Origin: Phascolomyces articulosus
Taxonomy: Eukaryota; Mucoromycota; Mucoromycetes; Mucorales; Lichtheimiaceae
Assembly: GCA_025677815.1 (NCBI GenBank)
Contig: JAIXMP010000003.1
Location: 434,001 to 498,000, forward strand
Reading direction: 5' to 3'
Length of the DNA: 64,000 nucleotides
The translations under genes and the position numbers were made by a program. The notes under the pieces were generated by a model, which made no database searches, had not been told where the DNA came from, and saw only the letters and a program-made list of their open reading frames with translations. This document shows, piece after piece, positions 47,897 to 64,000 of this stretch (the stretch's first letter is position 1; each line of letters opens with the position of its first letter).

Positions 47897-50146
47897 ATGG
47901 CTGATTTTGCTGATTCCCTTATCAAAAATCTTGGCCTTCATGCTGCTCCACGACTCTCTTCACCAGTCAACTTGACCGACAAGATTGGTCAACTCGGTGA
48001 AACTTTACGTTATGCACGCACGTCGTTATCATTATCGTCTTTGAGTCAAGCTTTGATTGGCAGTCCTGCAACAACAACGACTACTACTAAATCATCTTCA
48101 TCAACCACCTCTCCTGTTGATAATACAACAAATACACTTGGATCTAGCAACAATAATAATAACACTACAACACCAGTAACACCACCTGCACCAGAACAGG
48201 CCAAAGGTCGTTTATCAATCAACTTGACAGAAGCACGTAATCTTTCTGTGACGGATCCAACAAAAGCTGATATCTATTGTCTTGTTCAATATGACAAGAA
48301 TGTTGTATCGACTAATGACGAAGTAACAAATGACGACGACAATGACAGTCACCAACATGGAAATAAACGAGCTCCTCCTTCTGCAAGTATTCCCATTCCA
48401 AATGCATCTCAACGTCACCATGTCGATGTATTTCAACTAGCAATGGAAATGAGTTGTCCTAAATGGCGTTATAACGCCACTTTGTAAGTATTCTATATAT
48501 ATCTACATATCTATCTATAATAAATATAGATATTTTCATTTAGAAGGAGTGTGAGTGAGTGAGTGAGAGTAAAAAAAAAGAATATCTTTGCAGTGTTGTA
48601 TTTTTTTTTTTGACACAGTTCTTAATTTGGAATAGCGACGTGTGCAACGACCTTGATGAACTGATTGTGCACATATATGATCGTGGCAATCGTTTGCCCA
48701 ATGGAGATGACCGGTTTTTGGGTATGGTGACTATTAAACCTTCATTAGTCCCCAAAAAAATGTTTGATCAATGGCATCGACTTGTACCACGCGCTGATGA
48801 AGCTTCCCAAGCCTACGATGGTAAAGTGACCGGAGAATTACGATTACAAATGGAATATACGTCCGTTGGCCCTGTAAGTAGTTATACTTCTTCATCTTTT
48901 CTCTCTACGAGTACCTTTTTTTTTTTTATCATTTTGGGTAAAAATTCGCCGGAATCTTTACTTTCCGCAGGACAAACAAATTCCTTATTTACACAAAAAA
49001 TCATTTATGTTTTAGGCAAAATTAACACCAGAAGCATTCCGAATTATACGATTGTTGGGTCATGGTTCCTTTGGCAAAGTATATCAAGTGGTGAAACGAG
49101 ATAGTAAACGTACCTATGCCATGAAAGTATTATCCAAGAAACTGTTGATTGCTCAAAATGAAGTAACACATACGATCGCTGAACGTAATGTCATGATTCG
49201 AACAATAGCCAACCCATTTATTGTCACACTTAAATTCAGTTTCCAAACCGCCGATCATTTATTCTTGGTGATGGACTATGTTCCTGGCGGTGAGCTCTTT
49301 TCTTATTTACAACGAGAACATTATTTAAATGAAGATCGTGCTCGATTCTATGTGGCCGAAATTGTATGTGCCCTTGAACATATTCATACCCATCAAGTCG
49401 TGTACCGTGACTTAAAACCTGAAAACATTTTGTTGGATGCTCAAGGTCATGTTGCATTGACTGATTTTGGGCTTTGCAAAGAACTTAAACGAGATAATGA
49501 AACCACTACCACATTTTGTGGTACATCGGAATACCTGGCCCCCGAAATGGTACTTCAACAACCCTATACACAAGCTGTGGATTGGTGGAGTTTGGGTATT
49601 TTACTTTATGAACTCCTTGTTGGGGGAGCACCCTTCCATTCCGTTCATTTGGATGTTCTTTATCGCAAAATCTGTAAGGCACCACTCAAGTTCCCTGCAC
49701 AGCCCTCCGTGTCACCTGAGGCAAAAGATTTGATTGCCAAATTATTGGATAGAAATCCAGAAACACGTCCTGCTGCAGCACAAGTCAAAGCACACCCATT
49801 TTTTAGAAGCATTCAGTGGGATTTGATTGCTACAAAACAAGTTCGACCACCTTTCAAACCGGTTCTTGCTAATCAGCGTCAACAACAACACTATAATTCA
49901 ACTACGGCATCCTCTTCATCATCACTCCAACCTTTTGGTACAACATCCATGAAACAACCTCCTTCTTTTATGGCTATACGAAAGAATGCGACTCGATCTT
50001 CTCTAAGTTCATCCAATCAATCTGCCTTTAGAGGATTTAGCTATGTTCGTGATGATACTGCTAGTATTGCTAGTAGTCGACGTACTGTTGCTTCGTCCTT
50101 ATTTTCAGATGAAGACGATGATGATGATCTTTGGAGAGATATTTGA
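47897..50146 (+). CDS. SCH9: C2-domain AGC kinase, Sch9/Sck type
   Basis: Exons 47897-48483, 48636-48873 and 49016-50146 join in phase to 651 residues. After a Ser/Thr-rich N-terminus, a C2-like domain (about 100-270) begins GRLSINLTEARNLSVTDPTK and continues FDVCNDLDELIVHIYDRGNR. The kinase domain starts near 283 with LLGHGSFGKVYQV. It has AMKVLSKK, YRDLKPENILLD and DFGLCKE, and the AGC activation loop TTFCGTSEYLAPE whose Thr/Ser is the PDK1 site. The C-terminal tail carries a hydrophobic motif FRGFSY near residue 613, a TORC-type phosphorylation site. C2 plus AGC kinase plus this tail is the Sch9/Sck1 architecture, which in yeasts couples TOR and nutrients to growth. Ypk/SGK kinases are the nearest alternative. 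The exon-2 acceptor at 48635 was chosen because it preserves phase. Confidence 0.88.
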
Positions 50147-50780
50147 AAATGATGATTATTTTTTTGTGTATAGTTTTTTTTTTCCAAACCTGATTCCCAC
50201 CCATCCTTCTTAATTTTCCCCCAAAAAACCAACACGATTCTCTCTAGTTTTGTACATATATATGTTTGATTCTCTCTTCCCTTTTTCCTTTTTTGTTTGC
50301 AACGTTCTCTCATATGAAACATGATACCTCCTTCAAGATGATCCCAATTTATTTTTCTTATTTTTTTTTTTGTATGTCTGATTTTTTCTCTTTTGTCTAT
50401 TTTTATTTCAGGTGTGTTACGTATTTCTTTACATGTAAAAAAAGAATAAAAATATATAAGTATAATAAACTCAATATCAATGTATAAAAGTAGTTATAAT
50501 AATAGAATAAATTTATAATAAAGCATAAAAAAGGTGTAATATAAAAACTTAATAATAAATAATAATATAGAGCGTAAGAAATGGATGAGTGTAAAGATTC
50601 TATAATGTATTTTATGGAATGAGAGGGAAAAAAAAAGAGTTCACGGGTATGGAATGGGTGTGCGTGTGCTTTTTTTTTAGATGCGTATAATTGTTTTTTG
50701 GTGTTGCTGATTTTTATGGGGGATATCATCATTTTACTGCTTTTGATTGTGTGCGTGTGTTGTTCGTGATATGTAGTTTT
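50147..50780. other. Convergent 3' flanks
   Basis: A 634-base gap between the ends of the AGC kinase (+) and the methyltransferase (-). It is T-rich on the left and A-rich on the right, as expected for two 3' untranslated regions. No gene is seen. Confidence 0.6.
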
Positions 50781-52477
50781 TTAAGATGATGCTTCTTCAA
50801 TCGGTTTTTGAGCAAAACATACACCATAAGACCACATGGCATCTGGTTGTTTTTGCATTTCAATACCCAATTTCTTTACAAATGCGGGCCATTCCTCCGT
50901 AGGAACATTAAGTGCTTTCGACAAGACAGGTTCCGCTCCTGTAAAGATGCAACAAATATCATGAACAAATTCGCGTGATAAATTATCTTGTTTGCCTATC
51001 AATAACATATAAAGAAAAAAGAGTTAGTTTTCACCAAATAAAGAATCTAAATTGGTTTTATCAACTTACCCAAGTAAATATCCTTAAGTTCATAATGGAG
51101 AACATTATAATTGACATTAGCCATAATCTTATCCATTTTTTGGGATACAAATGGTTCTTGATTTCGTTCATACATCATATCAATAACTAATAATTCGTCC
51201 TTTTAGTATATATTGGAACTCGATGTTTTGGAATTGCTAAACTATATAGTCGTACTATCACTATTATTCCCACGTAGTCGTCATTCCACAACTTACATGC
51301 TTTTCCAGCTTTGTTCACAAACTCGTTTCCTTTGACCTATCATAATAATAATAAAAAGATAGATTGAGATTAGTCATAAATGAAACAAGTAAATTGATGA
51401 TTCATCAAAAGAATACTACTATATAAGCTTACAAGCATGCCAGCTTCAACGGATTGCGCACACCCACCGGGTTTCAAGATACGGTAAACTTCCCGCCACA
51501 TGGGTTCCCATTGATCTGATTTCAAACCAACAAGTAACAAACGAACATAAACAAAATCAAAAGAATTATCTGGAAAAGGTAACCCTTCCAATACATTGGC
51601 CACTTCAAAATTCACATTGGTAGGTCGAATAGCTTTAGGAAATACATCCACCATATCCACTGATGTATCATTATAAAAAGGGGGAGAGGGAAGAAATAAA
51701 TGGAGTTAGTCAATATTTTTTTTAAAAAGTTTTAATCACGATAGTAATAGTAATAATAAAAAAAAAATTGATGAGGTTACCTCCAATACACTCTGCGGAT
51801 GGATATTCCGTTGCAAAATCCTGTCGTGGAACAGTGAAAAAAAAATTAGTTTTAGCCACGTTTTTTTTTTTTTTTTTTTTGGGTTGTCCTTCTTGTTATC
51901 TTTTTACAGTGTTGTGTCTTACCATAACCCATGCTCCACCCCCACAACCGAGATCCAAGACTTTTGCACCTTCACTGAGTGGTGTAGGAACATGTGGAAT
52001 ACAACTTTCTACGATATTACTAAATAAAAATAATGATTATGAAAATGATTCAAGATGATGGCTATGTCTATCTGATATTTTTTCTATCCAATGAATAGCT
52101 TTTTTTTCACTTACCCATTTAAAAACGCTTTTAAAGCGAAATGTTGCTAGATAGTTAAAGAGGTTACTAAGCATATTTCAATATTTTATCTTCGTGGGTA
52201 ATATAAATAGATAGAAAAAGAGGAGAGAGTGAAGACATACGCCAATAAGTCGATCCATTTCTTCATCATCATTAGGAAACCAATATGATGAATTAGCGAC
52301 TTGATGCATACGACGTCTCGTAGTACTCGATTGACTGGAAATTGTATTTTGATCATAAGCGTCTCGATGTTTCGAATTAATTGTCGCTGTCGTGGTTCCA
52401 GTCGAAAGGGACCCGGCAGGGGTAGTCGAACGTGAAGTAGGTGCTGATTTTCGTTTCGAAGATAATTTGTTACCCAT
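50781..52477 (-). CDS. SAM-dependent methyltransferase with N-myristoylation motif
   Basis: Eight exons (52241-52477, 52115-52146, 51923-52019, 51781-51820, 51433-51659, 51297-51336, 51070-51186, 50781-50995) join in phase to 334 residues. The protein opens MGNKLSSKRKS, a classic N-myristoylation signal (Gly2, Ser6) followed by basic residues. A disordered Ser/Thr-rich segment then precedes a class I methyltransferase fold. SAM motif I is AKVLDLGCGGGAWVMDFATE, motif II is AECIGVDMVDVFP, and FPDNSFDFVYVRLLLVGLKS and EVYRILKPGGCAQSVE follow. The layout is common among fungal LaeA-like and UMTA-like methyltransferases of uncertain substrate. Membrane attachment is inferred from the N-terminal motif. 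Intron 51821-51922 contains a 20-base T run. Confidence 0.85.
51861..51880 (+). repeat. 20-base poly(T) run in a methyltransferase intron
   Basis: An uninterrupted T run lies inside the intron 51821-51922. On the transcribed strand it is poly(A). Confidence 0.8.
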
Positions 52478-53125
52478 CTTTTATAAGTAGTTTAGTATGT
52501 TTTTGAAAATAGGCTTCTTTTTATAGAGTAATGATCACAATAAAATAATAACAACAACAATAGAACGGATGCAACACAGCGATCTTTTTTTTAAAATAAA
52601 TAAATAAAAAGAAGAGAAAAAGGAGCGGGAAAGAAAAACGTTATATAAAAGACTAAAAAAATTGTATGTATTTTAATCACTTTTTAACTTCTTCGGAATC
52701 CAAAAAAATAAGTTTATCGTCTCATAGAAAAATATAGTTTTATGACGGATAAAATTTATATGAAAGAAGGATGATACCATAAACTTTAAAAAAATCTTTG
52801 GGAAAGGGGATAATATATATTATGAATTAGATGATAGGAGCAATAATGAGGAAATAGATTAATGGTTGGACGAGTAATGTGTTTCTATGGATACTTCTTT
52901 TTTTATTGTTCATTTATTCGTATTCAATATTACATAACCCTTGTTTATATTATAAACGAAAACAGAATAAAATATCGATCATCGAGATTCATTTTCAGAT
53001 CGTGGCACGGTGCGTTTTTATTTTCATCTTATTACCCAAATGAGGGAAACATACACGCAGCTTTAGGATAAAAAGTGACAAGCGTCATTCGACGTTTATA
53101 AACAAATAAACTCTTTTTTTTTCTC
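52478..53125. other. Promoter of the methyltransferase and 3' flank of the stress-protein gene
   Basis: About 650 AT-rich bases without a supportable gene. The frame at 52862-53071 (plus) has no motif and overlaps the 3' flank of the universal stress protein gene. Confidence 0.5.
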
Positions 53126-54707
53126 TTATCTTGCAGCTCCAAGTTCATCCACAACAAGATGACCTGTTTTCATACCTAAAATAAATTACAAGTCATATTT
53201 ATATACCACATAACATATAGATAAAAGGTATATTAGAATTAGAAAAAGTGAAATTTAAATAAAAATAGCAGTAGTGCTGATAATAAAAATAGCTCATCTT
53301 CTTACTTTCACTAAGAGAAGTTGCATGTGCGGTTGTTTTTCTCTTCGATTTGTGTTTCTTTTTCTTGTGGTATCGGATCACTGTGACAGGTACAGGTGCT
53401 TTGTGAAGCAAGAACGTGGATACCGATCCCATGAGCATTCTAGATTTTTGCCTTTTGTGTTAAAGATTGTTCTCTTGCTCTTTCTTCTTTTCCTTATCAT
53501 ATGACGATGACTACTACAACTCACCCTTTCATCGTACTGCGTCCACGACAACCACACACAACCATAGTTAATGATGGTATTTCATCCATCTATATTTTCC
53601 ATATATAAAATGGTTAATACATCCTTCTATTCCTTGGTATCCTACCTCGCATGAAAAAAAAAAGAGCATAAATGTACCATCGTTTCCAAAACTTCTCGAA
53701 CACGACCTCGCTTGGCAATTGTTACCAATTTAATATCAAAAAGAAGCATATGACTTAATAACATTTTGGCCTTTGCATTCAAAGTCTTGGATATTCCTCC
53801 TAACTACATAAATATCTGTTGAGTTGAATGATGTCAAAAAGCATAAATATAATGGAATACTTACAACTTTAGCGGGTGGCATATCCAATTCAGCCAAATC
53901 TTGTTCTTGGCTCACGATAGTAACAACATAAATTTCATCATGGTCCCGTAAAATAGTTCCCATGGTCCATTCAATAGCTGACCGACTTTCTTTACTAAAA
54001 TCATTGGCTACAAGATAGACCCGTGGCTCATGATGTGGCTTTAACTCTGGTGAAGATTGACCATAGTATTGTGTCACAGTAATACGATCCGGTTGCTCCT
54101 CTATTTGTGGTTCAGTAAACACTAAATGTCGATGTGATCTGGATGAAGCTTGTGCTGCTACTGAGGAAGATCCTGCAGAAGAAGTCGAGGAGGATGATAG
54201 CCGTTTCATTTCATTATTGTTACGTGATATAGAGGGTGGCTCGGGTGATGGGACAGTTCGATTATATTCCGTAGCTTTCATTAGCTGCTTATCCTCTTCT
54301 TCTTCATCTTCCTTTTTATCCCGTAACCGCAAATCTTTTTGATTGTCTTCCAATTCTTCAGATAATAATTCAATTTGAGATAAATAATCAAAAGCATCAC
54401 TTTCGTTTCCTTCGGATGAGCCACTGGAAGAGGCAGAAGAAGGGGATCCTTTAGATGATGATTTTTCGTGCTTCGTAGACATTAATTTGTTTTGGCCTGG
54501 CTCCGGATCCACAATGGTGGCTTTGGGCACAGCTTCATCTTGTTTATCCACTGTGTTCAATTCTTTAAAATCCTCTTTTTCACCTGGTGATGCGTTTATT
54601 TGACTTGGTGTACTAAGAGTAACGATAGGTGGTGGAGGTGAATTATGCTCAGTATGGCGGGTATGTAAACCGTATTTGTAAGTGAAACGATGACGTTTTT
54701 CTCCCAT
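53126..54707 (-). CDS. Universal stress protein (UspA) domain protein
   Basis: Exons 53865-54707, 53678-53803, 53525-53589, 53306-53439 and 53126-53175 join in phase to 405 residues. The first 220 residues are disordered, rich in Ser, Glu, Asp and Pro. The Usp domain begins RVYLVANDFSKESRSAIEWT and continues ISKTLNAKAKMLLSHMLLFD and TIAKRGRVREVLET. It ends with an ATP-binding loop of the exact G-2x-G-9x-G-S form (GCRGRSTMKGMLMGS), followed by VSTFLLHKAPVPVTVIRY. ATP-binding USPs act in stress responses; the specific role is unknown. The frame extends 28 codons further upstream with a hydrophobic segment (to 54791). I chose 54707 because the extension is AT-driven and leader-like, but a membrane-anchored form cannot be excluded. 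Confidence 0.85.
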
Positions 54708-54965
54708 ATATAAATAAAAGAAGTGTAGAGTTGAAAATAATAAAACAACGGAAAAGATAAAAACAAAAATAAACACATTTGCCCCACCCATTCATTGTTT
54801 ATAATAGAAAAAAAATTGATCTAAACCCCCTTGTTAATTTGGTGGCTGTCAATAGAAAATCATGGAAATAAAACAAATAACATTGTAATAAGAGAGACAG
54901 TTTGTTTCAGATTTGGAGAACATTTTTTTATTACATGGCAATTGGAGCGTCCCTTAAACCAAAAT

Positions 54966-55967
54966 TTAGAACGAATCAGTGGCAGAGAACTCAAAGACAA
55001 CAGCCTTGCCAGTGAGCTTCTTGTAGACAGCAGAGAAAGTGTCCAACTTGTATTCCAAAGAAGTGGCATCCTTGGCATCCAAGAAGCTATGTAAATATAA
55101 ATAAATACAAAAGAATAATTAGTATAATTCATTCCAATTGAATAGTGATATAATCACAACATATGCAATATATATATGGATACATTTATGTTCTCTTTTT
55201 ACAGTCTACAGTGTTCATATATATATTCTCTCTTTCCTCCATCTCTCTTTCTCCAAAAACAAACAAATAGAATAAATCTACTTACACCTTGATGGTCTTG
55301 GAACCATCAACCTTGACACGAGTACGCTTGCCAACGATTTCGGAAGGATGGCAGAGGTCTTCCAAAAGAGCGTCGTGGACGGCAGTCAAAGTACGGGATC
55401 TAGGACGGGGTTGCTTGGGGTTATCACGACGCGAGGGCTTAGCGAGGATACGGCGTTGAGCAACGAAGACAACGTGACGGTCAGAGAACTTCTTTTCCAA
55501 TTCACGGGTGACGCTATATATATTAAATTAAACAAAAAAAAGTCAGGTCAGTTTCAATTTTTTTGGGAATCATTTCTTGAATCATTTAATAAAACATATA
55601 GGAATAACATTTACCGAGCTTGGATCTTGGTCCAGGCCTTTTGGGTAGGGACGGGAACGAAGATGACAATAGCCTTCTTGCCACTGCCAACCTCAACCTA
55701 TTGATAATAAATATAAAAGTAATCAGTATTTTTTCACTTGCTATTGTTGCTCATTTCAAATGCCTATCCATTCTAAAGATTTTCTTAAGGCAAAATAACA
55801 CAGAATGAAATGTTTACCTCCTTGGCGGCGGTGATTTGAAGAGGACGCAATTCCTTCTTCAACTCGGGAACATTGTTCTCCAAGTCAACGAGAGCTTGAG
55901 CAACGGTAAGCTCGAATTCGGTCGTGGGCTGTGCACCAGCGATCTTGGTAATCTTGTGAGAAGCCAT
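54966..55967 (-). CDS. RPS7: 40S ribosomal protein eS7
   Basis: Exons 55818-55967, 55615-55697, 55286-55513 and 54966-55086 join in phase to 193 residues (human 194). Blocks typical of eS7 are [89 protein letters not shown] and [20 protein letters not shown]. The C-terminal exon reads [20 protein letters not shown] and ends with SATDSF. It is a small-subunit protein with a role in ribosome assembly. GC-rich, evenly spaced codons mark it as highly expressed, like RPS6. An AG just before the start codon (TTTACAG) suggests an intron in the 5' leader. Confidence 0.97.
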
Positions 55968-56770
55968 GCTGTGCTGTAAATGCAGAATAAAGAATAAAGA
56001 ATGTGTTGAAAGGAAAAGAGAGAGAAAAGAGGAGAGTCAGCATTATTTGGTTCAAATGTCGAAATGTATTTTTTGCCCATTCACAATTTTTTTTCTCCTT
56101 AGTATAACCCCCACCCCCTCTCCTCTAATCCATCCATCTTTTCCATCCATCCATTGAATCGTTCATCTTTCGTTTGAATCCATCGTATCCTTTTATCGCT
56201 ATTGTTGTTCACCCTTTTCATTTCATTCCAACCTATCTAATTCTACTATATTGATATACGTACACGACGCGATAGAAAGGGAGGATTAGAACTAGCAGCG
56301 CCCTCAGCGACAACTTCCACTTGTGAAATCGGAGTTTGATCCAACTCAAAGCGTGGCTTTTCTCCCGACAAGGCTGGAGTTCCTGCATTTGTTGTCCACC
56401 AAACTCTTCTGAATGGCTGGTATCACTTTTTCATAAAAGTAGGAATATATATTTCTTTGGTAAAACAAATTTTATTTTCTTTCTCCATTCATATCCAATA
56501 TATAGAGACAGATCTGAGGCTTTAAGGCTTATTTATACATCATTAATTATCAATGGATACGATGTTTTAATACTTGATGTAGTCACATACAAATTTTCTA
56601 ACCTCAAGTATAAACTAACAGACACTGCAACACACTTCCAATATATCTATCCACGAAGTACAAACAATGTATATATAAAAGACAATTTTTAAAATATACG
56701 ATATCATCTATAAATTATTATTATAAGAAAAATTATGGGTCAACTACAAAAAACTACTACAGCTTTTTTT
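55968..56770. other. RPS7 upstream region with a coding-like patch
   Basis: About 800 bases between RPS7 and the 3' end of the ABC transporter gene, both on minus. The part at 56268-56415 is listed separately. The remainder is T/C-rich near RPS7, a likely promoter and leader, and AT-rich near the transporter. Confidence 0.45.
56268..56415 (-). pseudogene. Coding-like exon fragment, unknown family
   Basis: One minus-strand frame reads RVWWTTNAGTPALSGEKPRF, then ELDQTPISQVEVVAEGAASS and NPPFLSRR, and meets a GTACGT donor-like site near 56267. Base composition here is clearly less AT-rich than its surroundings. No continuing exon was found. It may be a relic or an upstream exon of an alternative RPS7-region transcript. 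Confidence 0.3.
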
Positions 56771-62539
<5,769 letters not shown>

Positions 62540-63134
62540 ATATTAGCGTATAAGCTTTTTTCTTTGAAGAAGAATAAGAGTTGTGCAAGATACCACAAAA
62601 AGGGAAAAAGAAGAAAGAAGAAAAAAAGGAAAAGAAGTTTATATATTACAAATGGACGTTGAAAGTGAATTTTTTTGTACAACAGTCCTATAATCCGCAG
62701 CAATGCTCCTTCACGATGATAATAATAGTATATATATATAGCAGCTTATTATATCGTCCCGATTTTGCATTGAATAACCGCGACCCAATGTGGTTTTTTT
62801 TTTTTTACTCCTCAATTCTAACTCTGATTTCTATATAGCCTATCTGATCATTCCATGTCTATTCATAAACAAAGGGATGGTAAACATTGCTTTTCATTAT
62901 TATTATTATTATTATTTTTTGTTTCGCAGTATATCTTGGTGCATGCATAAGTTTTTTTTAATGATGACGAAAACAAACACCCAAACTTACGTATTTTAAT
63001 CTGATAAGACTAATTTTAACAAATGGTTGATGAAGGATAATAAGTAAACTATGGTAATATTCATCCAAACAGTTGGTTTTTTAAGAGGCAATTTCACCAG
63101 GTTTCAATACTTGTTGGTGTAAATTATTTTTTTG

Positions 63135-63237
63135 TGACCTGGTTACGCAAAGGTAACAAGCGCCGGGTTGTTGCGCAGTAATTCAAATAACCATGCGTCA
63201 AATTTGCCTCAGGTTGCGTACTGCGGCAGTTGCTATG
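63135..63237. repeat. GC-richer island with short inverted repeats
   Basis: Within AT-rich DNA this stretch includes GTTAC...GTAAC around a six-base spacer (about 63143-63158) and the perfect 11-base palindrome ACTGCGGCAGT (about 63219-63229). A 13-base string TTTGCCTCAGGTT near 63200 recurs on the minus strand near 8190-8202. It could be a regulatory element or a remnant of a small mobile element. Neither is shown. Confidence 0.35.
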
Positions 63238-63608
63238 GTTCTTTATTATTATTATTATTATTATTATCCATAACTATGGCATCTTTTTATTTATGACAAA
63301 TGATAACATGATGATATTATTCAATACAAATAGACTGGATATTAATCATGATGACTGTTTATTGTTTATATTCATGTTGACTTTAAATCATGTACGTAGT
63401 TTTGACTATATATAAAATAATGATCAACGGAAACGGGGAATAGAATTACCATTTTTTAAATCATTTTCCGCTTGCCCCAGAGAAAAAAAAACGCAAAAGT
63501 CCAAAGGTCATTTCTTTAAAAAGTAATTTCTTTTTAAAATAGACCACAAGAACACCTTTTGTTTTTTAGCTCCATTTTTTAACAAAAAGTCATTGTCTAT
63601 ATATCAAC

Positions 63609-63698
63609 CTATTTACCGTGAGTGTCTCCTTCAAAATCGTAATCCAAATCGAGATCGTCGATTGCTTTTGTACCACACAACACTTTATAGTTTCTTAT
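63609..63698 (-). pseudogene. Possible terminal exon fragment
   Basis: After a TTTTTGTAG acceptor on the minus strand, 29 codons read IRNYKVLCGTKAIDDLDLDY, then DFEGDTHGK and a TAG. A GTAAAT donor-like site overlaps the end. No upstream exon is convincing between here and the window edge, so it may belong to a gene that starts beyond 64000 or be a relic. Confidence 0.25.
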
Positions 63699-64000
63699 CT
63701 ACAAAAATTAAACGAGAATTCTAGTTATCAGCTTATATCTAAAAAAAAAAAAAATTCTATGGTAGCCATGTGCTATATAATCTGAGTTGGATAAATATAA
63801 GATTATTATGTAATAGGGAAGAGTTTATATATCTTTTGGATTCAGAATAAGATTCCTGTTGCAAGAGAATGATATTATTGCTAATATAATAATATGGCTG
63901 ACTTTGTGTGTTGATGTCATGCTGATATATACTGTTATTATTTATAAGGATAATAATCATCAGTTCAGAGCAATTTGTTCTTTCAGTGTTAAATGGTGTT

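Larger units (their letters stand above)
62540..64000. other. Terminal intergenic region
   Basis: Mostly AT-rich with a (TTA)n run at 63243-63267 and T runs. A GC-richer island with small inverted repeats lies at 63135-63237 and a possible exon fragment at 63609-63698, both listed separately. The bases next to 62539 are the ABC transporter promoter. Confidence 0.5.

Overview
The window is nuclear DNA of a filamentous fungus, most likely an early-diverging Mucoromycota (Mucorales-like) species. Reasons: dense short GT-AG introns, AT-rich intergenic DNA full of microsatellites, a TPR/F-box gene relic, a grainyhead-type transcription factor, a cobalamin-trafficking (MMADHC-like) gene, and a GPI-anchored chitin deacetylase. 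The species cannot be named from sequence alone. Exon joins below were built by hand from splice signals and reading phase. In every gene called complete the exons close in frame.

Left part (1-14.8 kb): a broken TPR/F-box gene, then ETF beta subunit (+), a DPH7-like WD40 protein (+), MMADHC-like protein (-), ribosomal protein eS6 (-), AP-2 sigma adaptin (-), a two-exon coding fragment of unknown family (-), and a ten-exon cytochrome P450 (-).

Middle (16.5-39.7 kb): a grainyhead/CP2-type transcription factor (-) and a C2H2 zinc-finger factor (+) face away from each other across about 10.4 kb of AT-rich DNA. That gap carries only a decayed gene (27.5-29.6 kb) and a small fragment. ADE1 (SAICAR synthetase, -) follows, with a Gcn4/AP-1-type site upstream. 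A gene-poor stretch with two short coding relics comes next.

Right part (39.8-62.5 kb): a secreted Ser-rich, probably GPI-anchored protein (+), a GPI-type chitin deacetylase (-) divergent from a CDK-activating-like kinase (+), a C2 plus AGC kinase of the Sch9/Sck type (+), a SAM methyltransferase with an N-myristoylation signal (-), a universal stress protein (-), ribosomal protein eS7 (-), and a full-length ABCC transporter of about 1,596 residues (-).

No tRNA, rRNA, CRISPR array or intact transposon was recognised. The genes are mostly housekeeping, signalling and cell-surface functions and do not form an evident cluster. The items most worth following are the MMADHC homologue, the grainyhead factor with inserts inside both conserved domains, the myristoylation-motif methyltransferase, the kinase that begins inside its glycine loop, and several orphan or decaying coding fragments.
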